This document shows positions 1-7,817 of a stretch of DNA of 64,000 bases, in pieces. The first letter of the stretch is position 1. Each line of letters starts with the position of its first letter. The translations under genes and the position numbers were made by a program. Source of the stretch: Vibrio syngnathi (GTDB taxonomy: Bacteria; Pseudomonadota; Gammaproteobacteria; Enterobacterales; Vibrionaceae); the NCBI RefSeq assembly GCF_002119525.1, contig NZ_CP017917.1, positions 806,001-870,000 on the forward strand, in the 5' to 3' direction. Under the pieces are notes generated by a model. That model was not told the DNA's origin. It saw only the letters and a program-made list of their open reading frames with translations, and did no database searches.

Positions 1-111
1 TTGGTGGTCTCTGGATTATACTGTGTATTTAACCATAATGGCTATTTACCATAAAATACCTAATAACCAGTGATAATAATCTTCGATTTCACCCCTGGTA
101 TTAGTTAGAGC

Positions 112-423
112 TTAACCGCCAGCAAATTTAACTTTGTAGCCTTTCTTTTCAAGATGCGCTTTGAGCTTGTCACGAGCGTCGCCTTGAATCTCGATGTTAC
201 CATCTTTTGCTGAGCCGCCACAGCCACATACTTTTTTTAGTTCTGCCGCCATTAACTTTAATGGTGCGTCATCTAGGTCTAAGCCTGTTACGATAGAAAC
301 GCCTTTGCCTTTACGGCCTTTGGTTTCTTTTTGGATTCGAACAATACCATCACCTTTAGGGCGCTGGACTTTCTCTTCTTCAGGTTTAATACGACCTGTT
401 TCAGTTGAATATACTAGGCTCAT
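112..423 (-). CDS. yciH: YciH/SUI1-family translation factor
   Basis: This 103-residue protein matches the bacterial YciH family, homologues of eukaryotic eIF1/SUI1, which are thought to act in stringency of translation initiation on the 30S subunit. The first ~30 residues are charged and flexible. The SUI1 fold follows, with the family signatures GKGVSIVTGLDL, the CGCGGSAKDG loop and the C-terminal KLKAHLEKKGYKVKFAGG. Length is normal for the family. It starts 4 bp after the stop of the upstream small hypothetical gene, so the two are probably co-transcribed. The assignment is firm; its exact cellular role is not well established. Confidence 0.93.
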   Translation of the reverse strand: MSLVYSTETGRIKPEEEKVQRPKGDGIVRIQKETKGRKGKGVSIVTGLDLDDAPLKLMAAELKKVCGCGGSAKDGNIEIQGDARDKLKAHLEKKGYKVKFAGG

Positions 424-427
424 AATT

Positions 428-805
428 TTACTTCTTTTGCTGTGCTGCTTTTTGTTTTGCGAGTAAGAAAGCCTCTATATGACGCTGGATTGCAATCTTG
501 CCACCTTTGATTAGGCGCCCGTTAAACATGCAATACCAAGCGTTAGGCTCACCGGTATCATTTTTTATTTGGTAACCATGGAAGTTTTCAGTTAAGCCGC
601 CACCAGACGCTCTCGACCTGTTTAACGCTGTGAACTCTTTCGGGTCAATAAGGGTCGCAGTATCAATCCACCAATCAATACTCTTTTTCACAGCAGGTAA
701 ATTGCCTTGAATAATGTTGTTTTTTAGCTTGGCACGCCAAACGGTGTTGTTTGCATCCGCTGATTGTAGAGGAACGCCTCGGTAAACTGAATTCGCCATA
801 TCCAT
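428..805 (-). CDS. small conserved hypothetical protein (possibly DUF3319)
   Basis: A 125-residue soluble protein with no signal peptide or membrane segment. It resembles a small Vibrio-type family that I believe is DUF3319, but that name is from memory. Visible features are a GVPLQSADANNTVWRAKLKNN segment, a central Trp-rich SIDWWIDTATL, a WYCMFNGRLIKGGKIAI segment and an Ala/Lys/Gln-rich basic C-terminus. ATG codons at residues 1 and 3 are both possible starts. It is the first gene of a two-gene unit with yciH (4-bp gap). Function is unknown; the link to yciH only hints at a translation or RNA context. Confidence 0.75.
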   Translation of the reverse strand: MDMANSVYRGVPLQSADANNTVWRAKLKNNIIQGNLPAVKKSIDWWIDTATLIDPKEFTALNRSRASGGGLTENFHGYQIKNDTGEPNAWYCMFNGRLIKGGKIAIQRHIEAFLLAKQKAAQQKK

Positions 806-884
806 TGATCATTGTTTTGTTTTCATTACGTTAATCATAAGTATACTTCTAATGATATCAAGCATAATATGGTAAAAACACCTG

Positions 885-1868
885 TTGAGGTACGGTAATT
901 TGAGAAAAAAAGTCCCGATTTTAACCGACTCTGTGACAATTAATTCATTTGTTGAAAAATTAAACAGCCACGCGACAATTGAAATTATAGATGAGTTAAC
1001 AGGATATCAGTACTCTCGAAACTCCTTGTTGGGTATCTACAGTGATTGGAATCGCTACCACGCGTTTTGTACTAAAAATCGTATCAACACACTCCCTGCA
1101 TCCATCACTGCTGTTCGGCGTTTTCTTGAGACTGAATCCAGTGAAAGAAAATTCGCGTCTTTGAAACGTTACACTGCAACACTTAGCATGTTACATACTG
1201 TGTTTAGCTTTTCCAACCCAATCAAGCATAGGCAAGTTCGCTTTACCCTGCTCCACTTGCAAGCCAGGATGGCTGGTGATGCGAAACAAACCAATGCGAT
1301 GACATCCACACACCTCACAGAGTTAAACACGTTACTTTCCCATGAGAAATCGAGCTTAAAAGAGATCCGAGATATCGCGATTTATAATGTGATGTTCGAG
1401 TGTGCTTTAAAGCGATCAGAACTAAAGACGTTGTTGATGGATAATGTGGATAGCGTTGAGAATGATTACCAGATCACAATAAAAGATTCAGTGTATAGGC
1501 TGTCGCGAGTAGCAAGCGCCGCACTTGAACGTTGGTTTTCGTTTACTGGAACACAAGACGAGTTGCCTGTGTTTCGTGCGATAGATAAACATGAAAATAT
1601 CAGTCTACAACCTTTAGATGATTCGTCGATCTACAGAATATTGAGAAGAGCAAGTGACTTACTTCAATTGGCTGACAACCACCACTTCTCCGGGAACTCT
1701 ATTCGTGTAGGTGCTGCTCAAGAACTGTCGAAACAAGGCCTTAAAGTGAGAGAAATCCAAGATTTTGGTCGTTGGCTCAGCCCTGCAATGCCTGCGCAAT
1801 ATGTGGGTTATTCGGGTACATCTGAGAGTGAGAAGATGAAGTTTAAAGCACTAATCCCTTGGCAATAA
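885..1868 (+). CDS. tyrosine recombinase-like protein with altered catalytic residues
   Basis: About 327 residues with the layout of a phage-type integrase: an N-terminal SAM-like DNA-binding region (~20-120) and a C-terminal catalytic-type region (~140-327). The relatives I recall carry R, HxxR, a GRW box and Tyr. Here the first Arg box reads ALKRSEL (Lys where the Arg normally sits, Arg one step later), the HxxR box reads NSIRVGAA with Asn for His, the box FGRWLSPAMPAQY is present, and the Tyr is kept. No ATG fits the N-terminus. TTG at 885 or at 900 (with TTGAGG just before it) are the candidates, so the 5' end is uncertain. No attachment site or other phage genes are nearby. It may be a domesticated or decaying recombinase. 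Confidence 0.72.
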   Translation: MRYGNLRKKVPILTDSVTINSFVEKLNSHATIEIIDELTGYQYSRNSLLGIYSDWNRYHAFCTKNRINTLPASITAVRRFLETESSERKFASLKRYTATLSMLHTVFSFSNPIKHRQVRFTLLHLQARMAGDAKQTNAMTSTHLTELNTLLSHEKSSLKEIRDIAIYNVMFECALKRSELKTLLMDNVDSVENDYQITIKDSVYRLSRVASAALERWFSFTGTQDELPVFRAIDKHENISLQPLDDSSIYRILRRASDLLQLADNHHFSGNSIRVGAAQELSKQGLKVREIQDFGRWLSPAMPAQYVGYSGTSESEKMKFKALIPWQ

Positions 1869-1903
1869 GCTGATGGCCTTGTTCAGAGGCGGCTTGTTTA
1901 TCT

Positions 1904-1933
1904 GCAGTTTTTTATAGGCAGGTTTTTTATAGG
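1904..1933. repeat. short direct repeat downstream of recombinase
   Basis: Two adjacent near-identical units, GCAGTTTTTTATAGG and GCAGGTTTTTTATAGG, share one G. It may be a replication-slippage product or a relic of a recombination site beside the recombinase-like gene. Confidence 0.5.
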
Positions 1934-2005
1934 TAGATTGTAATAAACGACTTGGTCAATCAAACAACTGACTTGAAAAACGAAAAGCTTCCGACTTACA
2001 TACAA

Positions 2006-2038
2006 ATAGCGCCTTGGCAGGTAAGCTCAAGGCGCTAT
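2006..2038 (-). terminator. hairpin downstream of ddl and the recombinase
   Basis: A perfect 11-bp inverted repeat (ATAGCGCCTTG / CAAGGCGCTAT) with an 11-nt loop lies between two convergent genes. On the minus strand it is followed by an interrupted T-run (TATTTGTA), so it most likely terminates ddl and may work in both directions. Confidence 0.65.
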
Positions 2039-2073
2039 TATGCTATCTAATGAGTTATTTAAAACTGGATAAA

Positions 2074-3069
2074 CTAAGCAAGGCTCGTTCTCACGCAGTT
2101 CTCTAAGAACTGGCTGAATTTGTGGCCATCATGTTCAACCATTTTTGGGAACATGGAAATTGGCGTCATACCTGGGAAGGTATTCACTTCGTTCAGGTAG
2201 ATCTCATTGTCTTGTGTTAGGAAGAAATCGATACGAGACAAGTGACGAAGCTTCATCTGTGTGAATACCTTGCGGGCGCTGTCTGTAATCAATTCACGTT
2301 GTTCATCGGTTAAGTTAGTTGCTTCAACTTCAGTAATTGAGTGGCTGTCTGCACTGTACTTCTCTTCGTAAGAGTAAAATGCGCCATTAGGTGCAATCAC
2401 CTCGCCTGGCTTACTTATCTGTAGCTCGCCATCGATTTCATAAGCGGCAACTTCTAGCTCTCTTGGCACCACTGATTTCTCAATAAGTACTTGATCAGAA
2501 AAGGTAAATGCCTTGTTGATTGCTTCACTTAAATCTTCTACTTGATTGACTTGGTAGCAGCCAACGGAAGATCCCTGACGAGCCGCTTTGACGAACACTT
2601 TCCCCCAACTTTCAAAGGCTTGTGTTGCTTGCTCATGAGCTTGTTCAGTGTTATCTGACAAGAACAGATACGGCGTATTTGGGATACCCAGAGCGTCGTA
2701 CCAAAGTTTTGATGTGATTTTATTGAAGCTGTTGTTGCTTGCTTCAGAACCACAACCTAGGTACGGAATCTTAGCCATTTCAAACAGTGATTGAATGTCA
2801 CCTGTTTCGCCAGGGAAACCATGAATACAAGGGACAATGAAATCGACTTTAGATTCTAAGTTGTCGCCACGTAAGGTTTGATCGTTAATATCAAGATAAA
2901 CCAACTCACCAGAATCAAGACACCAGCCTTCGTTTTTAATTTCAACTCTCACAACGTTAAAATCTGCAACGCTATTAAGTTGTTCAAAAAGGTAATTGGC
3001 TGAAACGATAGACACTTCATGCTCTGAAGATCCACCGCCGCAAAGTAGAAGGATGTTTGTGGTGTTCAT
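2074..3069 (-). CDS. ddl: D-alanine--D-alanine ligase
   Basis: Cytoplasmic ATP-grasp ligase that joins two D-Ala for the peptidoglycan precursor UDP-MurNAc-pentapeptide. At 331 residues it is of normal size. It has the N-terminal LLCGGGSSEHEVSIVSA motif, the FIVPCIHGFPGETG segment, the ATP-grasp KAARQGSSVGC loop (~160-175), and the C-terminal metal and substrate site LSRIDFFLTQD...YLNEVNTFPGMTPISMFPKM. It stands alone, not in the mur/fts cluster, with its own terminator. Divalent metal and ATP residues look intact. The call is firm; whether it is the only Ddl in the genome cannot be seen here. Confidence 0.96.
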   Translation of the reverse strand: MNTTNILLLCGGGSSEHEVSIVSANYLFEQLNSVADFNVVRVEIKNEGWCLDSGELVYLDINDQTLRGDNLESKVDFIVPCIHGFPGETGDIQSLFEMAKIPYLGCGSEASNNSFNKITSKLWYDALGIPNTPYLFLSDNTEQAHEQATQAFESWGKVFVKAARQGSSVGCYQVNQVEDLSEAINKAFTFSDQVLIEKSVVPRELEVAAYEIDGELQISKPGEVIAPNGAFYSYEEKYSADSHSITEVEATNLTDEQRELITDSARKVFTQMKLRHLSRIDFFLTQDNEIYLNEVNTFPGMTPISMFPKMVEHDGHKFSQFLENCVRTSLA

Positions 3070-3210
3070 GGGTAAATTCGGTCCTTGAAACTAGGAATAC
3101 TGACTTCAATGATAAACAAAAGTCGAAATAGGTACAGTGTTTTGAATGCTAAAGTCGTCATCTAAGGAGTGAGCGATTAACTATTAAACAAAACCAACCG
3201 TCATAAAACA

Positions 3211-3236
3211 AAAGAAGGAGCATTTGCTCCTTCTTT
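3211..3236 (-). terminator. intrinsic terminator of SPOR lipoprotein gene
   Basis: An 11-bp stem (AAAGAAGGAGC / GCTCCTTCTTT) with a 4-nt loop is followed on the minus strand by a T-rich run. It lies 13 bp after the stop codon of the lipoprotein gene. Confidence 0.85.
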
Positions 3237-3248
3237 ATGACTTAAAAC

Positions 3249-3812
3249 TTAGTTTAACTTGTTAAGCGTTGGGTATTCAGAGTTCTTGATGTCATCAATG
3301 CTTTTTACGAATGGCTTCAAGTTTTGAAAGCTGGCAGGCAGAGAGGAAATCGCCTTTTTAGCATCTAAGCGTGTCGCGTAGTCACCGTAAAGTACAGTGA
3401 ACCACTTGGTACCGTTAACCATTTTGTAGTTTTCCCAAATTGGCTGGGAAGTCGTTGGTAGCATTTTCACAAAAGAATCGACTTTGGCTTGGCTGCCAAC
3501 AGCCACAACTTGAACTGTGTAACCAAAGCGCTGGTTCATGTCTTGTTGCTTCTTGGTTGGAGCTGTGATTGTCGCAACCGGCTTAGCTCTAGTCGTGTGA
3601 GTGATTTTTTGTTCTACAGGTGCGGTTCTGACAACGTTAACCACGTTCTCTTCAACAACGGCAGTTTGCTCAGATTGAGATACAACAGGAGCTTCAACTT
3701 TAGCCGTTTTGAACTCTTCTTGATAACTATCTGACGTTACGTTGGTAACGTAGTTGTCAGATACACATGCAGCCAAGAGCAGTGGCAAAGTCACAATTGC
3801 AAGTTTTTTCAT
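3249..3812 (-). CDS. SPOR-domain lipoprotein
   Basis: A 187-residue lipoprotein. The signal peptide ends in the lipobox LLAAC (Cys-16), so it is lipid-anchored after export. Residues ~20-95 are a low-complexity Val/Thr/Ala linker. A SPOR-type peptidoglycan-binding domain follows, from about residue 96 (RFGYTVQVVAVGSQAKVDSF) to WFTVLYGDYATRLDAKKAISSLP and the C-terminus. SPOR domains bind denuded septal glycan, so a role at the division site is the family-based inference. It is monocistronic with a terminator and is divergent from pat across 213 bp. No closer paralogue such as DamX or DedD can be assigned from the sequence alone. Confidence 0.85.
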   Translation of the reverse strand: MKKLAIVTLPLLLAACVSDNYVTNVTSDSYQEEFKTAKVEAPVVSQSEQTAVVEENVVNVVRTAPVEQKITHTTRAKPVATITAPTKKQQDMNQRFGYTVQVVAVGSQAKVDSFVKMLPTTSQPIWENYKMVNGTKWFTVLYGDYATRLDAKKAISSLPASFQNLKPFVKSIDDIKNSEYPTLNKLN

Positions 3813-3908
3813 GGAAAGCTCTATATCCTTAATAATAATTACTACTATAAATCATGCCGATACGTCGGTTTAGAATCAAGTTAACTTTAAGATTATACAC
3901 CATTAGTG

Positions 3909-3924
3909 GGTGACCTATTTCACA
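3909..3924 (+). promoter_or_regulatory. CRP-like site upstream of pat
   Basis: GGTGA-CCTATT-TCACA matches the CRP consensus TGTGA-N6-TCACA at 9 of 10 core positions. It lies about 100 bp before the pat start. CRP-cAMP control of the E. coli Pat gene is established, which fits this position. Not tested here. Confidence 0.55.
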
Positions 3925-4025
3925 AACTTAATGCAGTGTCTGCTTATTCATCTTAATTCGGTGAATTTGCAATCAACCCGTGAGTGAAAAGTAAGTTACG
4001 ATGAACTTACGTGCATTGCTAGGAT

Positions 4026-6713
4026 ATGTCTATGAATCATCTTGATCCCCTACTTAAACCCCGTTCAATCGCTGTTGTTGGTGCTTCTCAACGAGAAACG
4101 CGTGCAGGATATATCGTCATGAACAATTTGTTACACGGGGATTTTAAAGGTGCGGTGATGCCGGTAACACCAAAATACGATTCTGTGGCGGGCGTGCTCT
4201 CTTACAAAAACATTCTGTCGCTACCTATTGTTCCTGACCTTGCTATTCTGTGTACCAACGCGACACGCAATGTGACCATTTTTGAAGAGTTAGCCAAGAA
4301 AGGCATCGCTTCTGTCATTGTACTCTCCTCCGACATGCAACAGCAAAGTGATAATGGTGAGACGTTTGATGAGAGATGTATTGCAATAGCCAAAGCAAAC
4401 AATATCCGGGTGCTTGGTTCCAATAGCTTGGGAGTTATTCTTCCGTGGTTAAACTTGAATGCCTCTTTCTCTCCGGTGACGGCGCTGCCAGGTAAAATTG
4501 CCTTTGTTTCTCAATCCGCAGCAGTGTGTACCACGATTCTAGATTGGGCGAACGATAAAGAGATCGGCTTCTCTGCGTTTATCTCGATAGGTAATGGCAG
4601 TGACATCGAATTCTCGGAGCTGTTGGATTATCTGAGTACCGACTCTCACACCGAAGCAATATTGCTTTATGTCGATAGTATTAAAGATGCGAGGCGCTTT
4701 ATCTCTGCGGCGCGTGCTGCATCACGGAACCGACGAATTCTGGTACTAAAAGGCGGGCGAACCGCTAAAGGTCGGGCGGCAGCAATGCTACATACTGGCG
4801 GTGCCGATACGTTAGATATTATCTATGACTCAGCGATCCGACGCAGCGGCATGTTACGAGTTAAGAACTTACATGAACTGTTTGCAGCGGTAGAGACTCT
4901 GACTCATTCAGTGCCATTACGTGGAGAGCGCTTGGCTATTGTGACCAACGGTGGCGGCCCTGCGATCATGGCGGTGGATACCCTTTTTGACCGTGGTGGT
5001 AAGCTTGCCGAGTTTTCTGAAGATACGCTAGATAAACTCAATAAGGTTTTGCCATTGAGTTGGTCTCAGAGTAATCCAATCGATATTGTGGGCGATGCCG
5101 GTGAGCAACGCTATATCGATACGATAAACATCTTGCTTGATGGTGATGAAGCGGATGCGATTCTTATCATGCACAGCCCTTCTGCGATCGCACATTCAGC
5201 TAAAACAGCTGAGCGAATTATTGAAGCCATTAAAAAGCATCCTCGCCATAAGCGATTTAACATCCTAACGAATTGGTCAGGCGAGCTAACAGCAAAGCCA
5301 GCACGAAAGTTGTTTACCGAAGCGGGCTTTCCTACCTATCGAACTCCTGAAAGTTCAGTGGTCGCATTCATGCACTTAGTCGAGTACAGACGTAACCAGC
5401 GTCAGTTAATGGAAACGCCAACCACGGCAGAAAAAGTCCATATTGAAGATCTAGCAGATGCAAAAAATTGGATAGATCGACAACTACTGGATAAAAACAC
5501 AGTTAGCCTTGATACCCATCAAAACAGCCAATTTTTTAAGCACTTTAACCTAGATGTATTACCAACTTGGATAGCTTCTGACCCAAGTGAAGCGGTACAT
5601 ATTGCTGAAACGATTGGTTACCCAGTCGCAGTTAAACTACGCTCGCCAGACATTTCACATAAGTCGGACGTGCAAGGAGTCATGCTCAATTTAAGAAACA
5701 GCAGTGAAGTTGCGAATGCCGCTCAGGCGATTCTCGATCGATCTCAATTGTCGTTTCCAACCGCTCATATCCATGGATTGTTGATTCAAGGTATGGCCAA
5801 GCTCGCGGGCGGCCAAGAGTTGCGTGTTAAGGTCACAACGGACGAAACCTTTGGCCCTATCATTTTACTTGGTCAAGGCGGTTCGGAATGGGACGAATCC
5901 ATTGACGCTGCTGCAGCCTTTCCACCACTCAATATGACACTGGCACGTTACTTGATCATTCGGGCGATAAAAAGTGGCAAGATTCGTCTGCAAAAACTGC
6001 CTAACCCGATTGATATTGAAGGGCTCTCTGAGTTGCTGGTTCGTATATCGCAAATGGTAGTAGATTGCCCTGAAATACATGATTTGGATATCCATCCAGT
6101 ACTGGCCAACGGTGACAAGTTCACGATACTAGATGCCGATATCATCTTGAAAGCGTACCAAGGCGATCCACAAGAACGTCTTGCGATTCGCCCTTATCCC
6201 GTCGAGCTTGAAGAGAATATCGTACTCAAGGACGGCACCGAAGTGTTGCTACGCCCCATTCTTCCTGAAGATGAACCGCTTCATGCTGACTTTATTCATC
6301 GTGTATCTAAAGAAGACCTTTACAAACGTTTCTTTAGTGATGTTGGTGAATTCAATCATGAGGCGTTAGCTAACTTTACTCAGATTGACTTTGATAGAGA
6401 AATTGCGTTTGTGGTGGTTAGAAAGGAACAAGGTGTGCCCGCAATTATTGGCGTATCGAGAGCGCTGATTAACCCAGAGAACACCGATGCAGAGTTCGCG
6501 ATTCTGATACGTTCCGATCTGAAAGGTGTCGGATTAGGTCGCATTCTGATGACTAAAGTTATTGACTACTGTCGTTCAAAGCAGACCAAGCAGATGTCGG
6601 GCATGACGATGCCAACGAATAGAGGGATGCTGACACTAGCTCAAAAGTTGGGCTTTGAGCTAGATATCAGTTTTGAAGACGGCACTGCAGATATGGTGTT
6701 ACCGTTACTTTAA
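4026..6713 (+). CDS. pat: Pat/YfiQ-type protein lysine acetyltransferase (acyl-CoA synthetase fused to GNAT)
   Basis: An 895-residue cytoplasmic protein. The N-terminal ~700 residues have the NDP-forming acyl-CoA synthetase layout: a CoA-binding domain (PRSIAVVGASQRETRAGY), ligase domains and an ATP-grasp domain (~500-700; PVAVKLRSPDISHKSDVQGV). A C-terminal GNAT domain (~735-890) has the acetyl-CoA loop RSDLKGVGLGRILM. Enzymes of this design acetylate lysines such as that of acetyl-CoA synthetase, turning it off. Its last 9 bp overlap the end of the convergent LysR gene, and no terminator separates the two. The start is ATG at 4026 after TAGGATAT. A CRP-like site about 100 bp upstream suggests catabolite control. 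Confidence 0.93.
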   Translation: MSMNHLDPLLKPRSIAVVGASQRETRAGYIVMNNLLHGDFKGAVMPVTPKYDSVAGVLSYKNILSLPIVPDLAILCTNATRNVTIFEELAKKGIASVIVLSSDMQQQSDNGETFDERCIAIAKANNIRVLGSNSLGVILPWLNLNASFSPVTALPGKIAFVSQSAAVCTTILDWANDKEIGFSAFISIGNGSDIEFSELLDYLSTDSHTEAILLYVDSIKDARRFISAARAASRNRRILVLKGGRTAKGRAAAMLHTGGADTLDIIYDSAIRRSGMLRVKNLHELFAAVETLTHSVPLRGERLAIVTNGGGPAIMAVDTLFDRGGKLAEFSEDTLDKLNKVLPLSWSQSNPIDIVGDAGEQRYIDTINILLDGDEADAILIMHSPSAIAHSAKTAERIIEAIKKHPRHKRFNILTNWSGELTAKPARKLFTEAGFPTYRTPESSVVAFMHLVEYRRNQRQLMETPTTAEKVHIEDLADAKNWIDRQLLDKNTVSLDTHQNSQFFKHFNLDVLPTWIASDPSEAVHIAETIGYPVAVKLRSPDISHKSDVQGVMLNLRNSSEVANAAQAILDRSQLSFPTAHIHGLLIQGMAKLAGGQELRVKVTTDETFGPIILLGQGGSEWDESIDAAAAFPPLNMTLARYLIIRAIKSGKIRLQKLPNPIDIEGLSELLVRISQMVVDCPEIHDLDIHPVLANGDKFTILDADIILKAYQGDPQERLAIRPYPVELEENIVLKDGTEVLLRPILPEDEPLHADFIHRVSKEDLYKRFFSDVGEFNHEALANFTQIDFDREIAFVVVRKEQGVPAIIGVSRALINPENTDAEFAILIRSDLKGVGLGRILMTKVIDYCRSKQTKQMSGMTMPTNRGMLTLAQKLGFELDISFEDGTADMVLPLL

Positions 6714-7592
6714 CGCCCATGTTTTTTTTAGATGTTGAATACACCAAGACTTGGCGTCGCCCATTTTGTTGCGGCGCCAAGCCATGACGATGTCGATAGG
6801 CTGTGGTTCGGTACCAGAAATCTGTTGTAGAACGTCAGATTCAATCAGAGGTTTAGCAATACTACTCGGCAAGGTCCCAATCCCTAATCCTGCAGTTAGA
6901 GCCTCTACCTTGGCTGGGAAGCTTGTTACGGTCAAACGTGGCTGCTTTTCTAGAATATTGATGCTTAATGCAGGTTGATCTCGAGCGGTATCTGCAATGG
7001 CAATAACCCTGTAACTTTCTCTCGCCTTTTGGTTGAACTCACCAGAACGCTTATGAACATAATGTTCTTTTGCCGCAACCCAGACCATTTCCATCTTGCC
7101 GATAATGTCACTTTTCATATCATTTGGTATGGTGTCCACCTTTGGGCACACCAATAAATCTGCGCGGCCATCTGAAAGTGATTCCCAACATCCAGCTAGA
7201 ATTTCTTCTTGTAATCGAACTCGAGTTTTACTTATTTTTCCAAGTTCATCGACTAATGAGAAGAAATTAGCAATCGGAATAATGCCATCAAAGGCAATCG
7301 TTAAATCCAACTCCCAGCCATTAGCAAGAATACTCGCGTCATTAACGAGCTGCTCAGTGGCACCAAGAATGATCCTTCCTTGCTCTAATATTAACTGCCC
7401 CGCTTCCGTGAAATTTGCACGGTGGCCTGAGCGATCAAAAATCATGATATCTAAGTCTTGTTCAAGCTTCTGGATTTGATAACTCAATGAAGAAGGTGCT
7501 CGGTCCATTTCATTAGCCGCTGCCGCGAAACTTCCACGACGATCAATAGCATCTAATATGTGTAAGGCTTCAAGTGTTATTGGACTATGCAT
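6705..7592 (-). CDS. LysR-family transcriptional regulator
   Basis: A 295-residue LysR-type regulator. The winged helix-turn-helix lies at residues ~5-65 (ALHILDAIDRRGSFAAAANE, then SSLSYQIQKLEQDL). The effector-binding domain spans ~90-290, with ELDLTIAFDGIIPI and ALTAGLGIGTLPSSIAKP. Its 3' end overlaps the end of pat by 9 bp, and it is divergent from hutA across 225 bp that hold a CRP-like and a Fur-like site. The target is unknown; possible targets are itself, pat or hutA. Confidence 0.9.
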   Translation of the reverse strand: MHSPITLEALHILDAIDRRGSFAAAANEMDRAPSSLSYQIQKLEQDLDIMIFDRSGHRANFTEAGQLILEQGRIILGATEQLVNDASILANGWELDLTIAFDGIIPIANFFSLVDELGKISKTRVRLQEEILAGCWESLSDGRADLLVCPKVDTIPNDMKSDIIGKMEMVWVAAKEHYVHKRSGEFNQKARESYRVIAIADTARDQPALSINILEKQPRLTVTSFPAKVEALTAGLGIGTLPSSIAKPLIESDVLQQISGTEPQPIDIVMAWRRNKMGDAKSWCIQHLKKTWALK

Positions 7593-7611
7593 AACTTTCC
7601 TACTTTGTAAG

Positions 7612-7627
7612 TGAGATCTAAATCACA
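7612..7627. promoter_or_regulatory. CRP-like site between LysR gene and hutA
   Basis: TGAGATCTAAATCACA matches the symmetric CRP consensus TGTGATCTAGATCACA at 14 of 16 positions. It lies 20 bp before the LysR start codon and about 190 bp before hutA, so it would most directly affect the LysR gene. Confidence 0.5.
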
Positions 7628-7737
7628 AAAAAGAGAAGCATTCACTTGGTGAATGGAACTGAAAAACTCTTTTTAATACATGTGTTTAATGACGATGATT
7701 TTTAATTAGTTGATAAAATTGAAAATTATTTAAATGC

Positions 7738-7758
7738 AAATAATAGTAATTATCATTT
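7738..7758 (+). promoter_or_regulatory. Fur box upstream of hutA
   Basis: The segment with core AATAGTAATTATCATT resembles the Fur consensus of inverted TGATAAT-type arms and lies about 60 bp before the hutA start. Iron-dependent Fur repression is standard for Vibrio haem receptors, so low iron should induce hutA. Confidence 0.7.
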
Positions 7759-7817
7759 AGATCCAATATCATCTTTCGCAAATCAAGATGATATTATGGA
7801 ACTAAGGTAACTATCAG

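Noticed and set aside
885-3069. Genomic island or integron around the recombinase-like gene
   Set aside because: No attachment repeats, no gene cassettes, and neighbours (yciH, ddl) are ordinary chromosomal genes.
7096-7479. 127-codon open frame antisense to the LysR gene
   Set aside because: Inside a clear LysR gene on the other strand, no start signal.
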